A DNA stretch of 12,756 nucleotides from JANYCG01 sp031392945. Its GTDB lineage: Bacteria > Pseudomonadota > Gammaproteobacteria > Burkholderiales > Burkholderiaceae_C. The notes under the pieces were generated by a model. That model had not been told where the DNA came from and did not search any database. It worked only from the letters and a program-made list of their open reading frames with translations. Positions within the stretch are counted from its first letter, which is position 1. Each line of letters begins with the position of its first letter. The position numbers and the translations under genes are program-made. The stretch lies in NCBI GenBank assembly GCA_031392945.1, contig JANMVT010000122.1, forward strand, positions 1 to 12,756, in the 5' to 3' direction. Shown here in pieces: positions 10,538 through 12,756 of this stretch.

Positions 10538-12756
10538 ATGCCTCAGGGAATTATCCGCATCCGCGGAGCGCGCCAGCACAACCTCAAAAACCTTGATCTC
10601 GACATTCGCACCGGCGAATTGACCGTGGTCACCGGCCCCAGCGGTTCGGGCAAATCCAGCCTGGTGTTTGACACATTGTTTGCCGAAGGGCAGCGGCGCT
10701 ACGTCGAGACCTTCTCAGCCTATGCGCGCCAGTTTCTGGACCGCATGGACAAGCCGGCTGTGGACAAGGTCGAAGGTGTGCCCCCGGCCATTGCCATCGA
10801 CCAGACCAATCCGGTGCGCTCATCTCGCTCTACGGTGGGCACGATGACCGAGCTGAACGATCACTTGAAACTGCTGTTTGCCAGAGCTGGGTCCCTGTTT
10901 GACCGCGACACCGCCCAGGCCGTACGCCACGATTCGCCGGAGAGCATTTATGCGCAGTTGCAGGAGCGCAATGGAGATCGGCAATTTTTCGAGGTGCCGC
11001 CCCTAGAAAAATTAGCCCCCTCTGGGGGCACCGCAGTACGCGAAGCGACAAGCGTGGGGGCGCGTCTGGCATTGACGTTTCCGGTGGAGTTGCCCGCCAG
11101 CACAACCCCTGAAGAGATTGAGCAGTGGTTGTCGGTCAGCGGCTTCACCAAGGTGCAGGCCCAGCGTGAAGTGGCCAGCGTGAGTGGCCCGCGCAAGGTG
11201 CTGGACGTGGTGGCGGACCGGTTCCGGCTTGGCAGCGTCGAGCGTGCCCGGGTGCTTGAGGCGATTGAAGTCGCCCTCAAACACGGCAGCGGACGCATGA
11301 CGGTGTATGCCATTGGACAACCCAGAGCTGATGGTGGAGACGTGCAATTTTCCGACGGGCCGCCCCTAGGTTCTGGAACAGCGGCGGAGCCAAAATTTGC
11401 CCCTTCGGGGGGCAGCGCAGCACACGAAGTGGCAAGCGTGGGGGCGATCTGGAAATTCTCGACTGGGCTCCATTGCGCCGACAGCGACATCCGTTACACC
11501 GACCCAATCGCCTCGATGTTCTCGTTCAACTCTGCGGTGGGCGCCTGCGAAACCTGCCGGGGTTTTGGCCGTGTCATCGGGGTCGACTACGGGCTTGTCA
11601 TCCCCAATGAAAAACTCACATTGCGCGCCGGCGCCGTGAAGCCCATGCAGACGCCGGCCTGGCAAGAGTGCCAGGACGACCTGATGCGCCATGCCGAAGC
11701 TGCTGGCATCCCGCGCGACACGCCCTGGTACAAACTCACGCCCGAACACCAGTACTGGGTGGTCCATGGCTCGCCCAGCTGGAACGGCAAGTGGAACCAG
11801 CACTGGTTTGGCATCAAGCGTTTTTTTGAATACCTGGAAACCAAGGCCTACAAGATGCACATCCGTGTGCTTCTGTCCAAATACCGAAGCTACACGCCGT
11901 GTGGCACCTGCGCAGGCGCCCGGTTGAAAACGGAAAGCCTGCTCTGGCGGGTGGGTTCCAAAGCCGATGCCGATGCGGTTCTGGAGCCCGCCAAACGCTT
12001 CCTGCCCCAGGGCGTGAAATGGAACCGAGCCCAGCTTGAAGCCTTGCCAGGCCTTTGCCTGCATGACCTCATGTTGTTGCCGATCGACCGGCTGCGGCGT
12101 TTTTTCGACCGTGTGACGCCCAACGCCGTGGGCCAGACCAGTGAAGGCGAAAACCAGGCGCTGAAACTGCTGTTTGAAGAAATCACCACCCGCCTCAAAT
12201 ACCTGTGCGATGTCGGCATTGCCTACCTCACGCTGGACCGCCAGAGCCGCACCCTGTCTGGCGGCGAAGTGCAGCGCATCAATCTCACCACGGCCCTGGG
12301 CACCTCGCTGGTGAACACCCTGTTTGTGCTGGACGAGCCCAGCATCGGCCTGCACCCGCGCGACATGCACCGCATCATCGAGGCCATGCAGCGCCTGCGT
12401 GATGCCGGCAACACGCTGGTGGTGGTGGAGCACGACCCGGCCGTGATGCTGGCGGCGGACCGCATGATAGATATGGGCCCGGGCCCCGGCGAGCGTGGCG
12501 GGCAAATTGTGTTTGATGGCAGCACCCACGACCTGCGCAGCGCCAACACGCTGACCGGCGCCTACCTGGGCGGACGCAAGCAGGTAGGCATGGGCTTCAA
12601 GCGCCTGGTGGCCGCCAACACGCCGCGCCTGATTCTGGAACACGTCACTGAGCACAACCTGAAAAACATCTCGGTGGAGTTCCCGCTTCAACGCCTGGTG
12701 TGTGTGACCGGCGTCAGCGGATCCGGCAAATCGACGCTGATTCAGGATGTGCTGGC
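10538..12756 (+). CDS. uvrA: UvrA-family excinuclease ABC subunit A, 3'-truncated, with two in-frame repeat insertions
   Basis: The first 739 codons are present; the gene runs off the window. UvrA is the cytoplasmic damage-recognition ATPase of nucleotide excision repair and loads UvrB. Visible: Walker A GPSGSGKSS (33-41); FAEGQRRYVETFSAYARQF; SSRSTVGTMTE; zinc-module pair C337-x-x-C340; ABC signature LSGGE (573-577); Walker B LFVLDEPSIGLH with D599/E600; HDP switch; and the second ATPase's Walker A GVSGSGKST (725-733). The first zinc pair is degenerate (C313-x-x-S316). Repeat-encoded peptides lie at about residues 146-175 (UvrB-binding region) and 267-303 (before the zinc module). They explain most of the 60-residue offset from E. 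coli Cys253/Cys277. The sequence style (TGPSGSGKSSLVFDTLF, VPPAIAIDQTNPVRSS) recalls the very long duplicated UvrA of Burkholderiales rather than the standard ~950-residue protein, but the C-terminal part is not available to test this. AAGGGA (10519-10524) may be the ribosome site. Confidence 0.92.
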   Translation, partial: MPQGIIRIRGARQHNLKNLDLDIRTGELTVVTGPSGSGKSSLVFDTLFAEGQRRYVETFSAYARQFLDRMDKPAVDKVEGVPPAIAIDQTNPVRSSRSTVGTMTELNDHLKLLFARAGSLFDRDTAQAVRHDSPESIYAQLQERNGDRQFFEVPPLEKLAPSGGTAVREATSVGARLALTFPVELPASTTPEEIEQWLSVSGFTKVQAQREVASVSGPRKVLDVVADRFRLGSVERARVLEAIEVALKHGSGRMTVYAIGQPRADGGDVQFSDGPPLGSGTAAEPKFAPSGGSAAHEVASVGAIWKFSTGLHCADSDIRYTDPIASMFSFNSAVGACETCRGFGRVIGVDYGLVIPNEKLTLRAGAVKPMQTPAWQECQDDLMRHAEAAGIPRDTPWYKLTPEHQYWVVHGSPSWNGKWNQHWFGIKRFFEYLETKAYKMHIRVLLSKYRSYTPCGTCAGARLKTESLLWRVGSKADADAVLEPAKRFLPQGVKWNRAQLEALPGLCLHDLMLLPIDRLRRFFDRVTPNAVGQTSEGENQALKLLFEEITTRLKYLCDVGIAYLTLDRQSRTLSGGEVQRINLTTALGTSLVNTLFVLDEPSIGLHPRDMHRIIEAMQRLRDAGNTLVVVEHDPAVMLAADRMIDMGPGPGERGGQIVFDGSTHDLRSANTLTGAYLGGRKQVGMGFKRLVAANTPRLILEHVTEHNLKNISVEFPLQRLVCVTGVSGSGKSTLIQDVL
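10973..11061 (+). repeat. GC-rich dispersed repeat, copy B, inserted in frame in uvrA
   Basis: The 47-bp core at 11015-11061 aligns without gaps to copy C (40/47) and copy A (38/47). It begins with a perfect stem GCCCCC-TCT-GGGGGC (11015-11029). The left block GCCGCCCC (10996-11003) is preceded by a 34-bp stretch (10973-11006) that matches copy C at about 28 of 34 positions. An additional stem AATTTTTC (10983-10990)/GAAAAATT (11006-11013) brackets the left block. The encoded core peptide is SGGTAVREATSVGA, in the same frame as the other copies. Confidence 0.85.
11336..11445 (+). repeat. GC-rich dispersed repeat, copy C, inserted in frame in uvrA
   Basis: The core at 11399-11445 matches copy B at 40/47 and copy A at 39/47. 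The left block GCCGCCCC is at 11359-11366. It differs from copy B by about 21 extra bases between the left block and the core (11367-11398, 32 bp, against 11 bp in copy B), a multiple of three. The core opens with a GCCCC/GGGGC stem. The encoded core peptide is SGGSAAHEVASVGA. It sits directly before the zinc-module strand IWKFSTGLHC. Confidence 0.87.

Noticed and set aside
11366..12691. Long open frame on the - strand opposite uvrA (441 codons)
   Set aside because: It is a shadow of uvrA; the + strand carries the ABC signature, Walker motifs and zinc cysteines, and the antisense protein resembles no family.
1..12756. CRISPR array, tRNA or rRNA genes, insertion sequence or prophage genes
   Set aside because: No regularly spaced direct repeats, RNA gene signatures, transposase or phage-like reading frames were seen; the window is filled by the listed genes.

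Overview
The window is high-GC, densely coded and almost entirely on the + strand. Gene content and style suggest a betaproteobacterium of the order Burkholderiales, most likely the family Comamonadaceae (Polaromonas/Rhodoferax/Acidovorax-like). This placement rests on family recognition only; no search was run.

Layout. Bases 1-6903 are a leucine/isovalerate (liu/mcc-type) catabolic cluster: the 3' part of the methylcrotonyl-CoA carboxylase beta subunit gene (1-1320), an acyl-CoA dehydrogenase (1336-2469), the biotin-carrying alpha subunit (3862-5973) and hydroxymethylglutaryl-CoA lyase (5983-6903). Together they cover dehydrogenation of a branched acyl-CoA, carboxylation of 3-methylcrotonyl-CoA, and cleavage of HMG-CoA to acetyl-CoA and acetoacetate. 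The methylglutaconyl-CoA hydratase step is not in the window. A VapBC-type toxin-antitoxin pair (2526-3169) and a DUF4126 membrane protein (3175-3852) sit between the two carboxylase subunit genes. A DUF1289 protein (6948-7199) and a DsbA-fold 2-hydroxychromene-2-carboxylate isomerase-like protein (7196-7828) follow, joined by an ATGA overlap.

After a 190-bp intergenic region with palindromes comes an MHS-type MFS transporter (8019-9674) with a large hydrophilic loop and a strong intrinsic terminator (9694-9721). Next are a 56-residue membrane miniprotein (9735-9905), a 155-residue unknown protein whose start codon lies inside a perfect palindrome (9978-10445), and the first 739 codons of a UvrA-family excinuclease subunit (10538 to the window end).

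The most notable observation is a dispersed GC-rich repeat found three times, each time inside a gene, in the same orientation and the same reading frame. One copy is in the biotin carboxylase domain of the alpha subunit and two are in UvrA. Each copy has a 47-bp core of identical length and inserts a related peptide (SGG[S/T]...[R/H]E..SVGA) into an otherwise conserved enzyme. The arrangement resembles the protein-coding palindromic elements of Rickettsia. A second, AT-richer, degraded repeat-like segment supplies the N-terminus of the DUF1289 protein.
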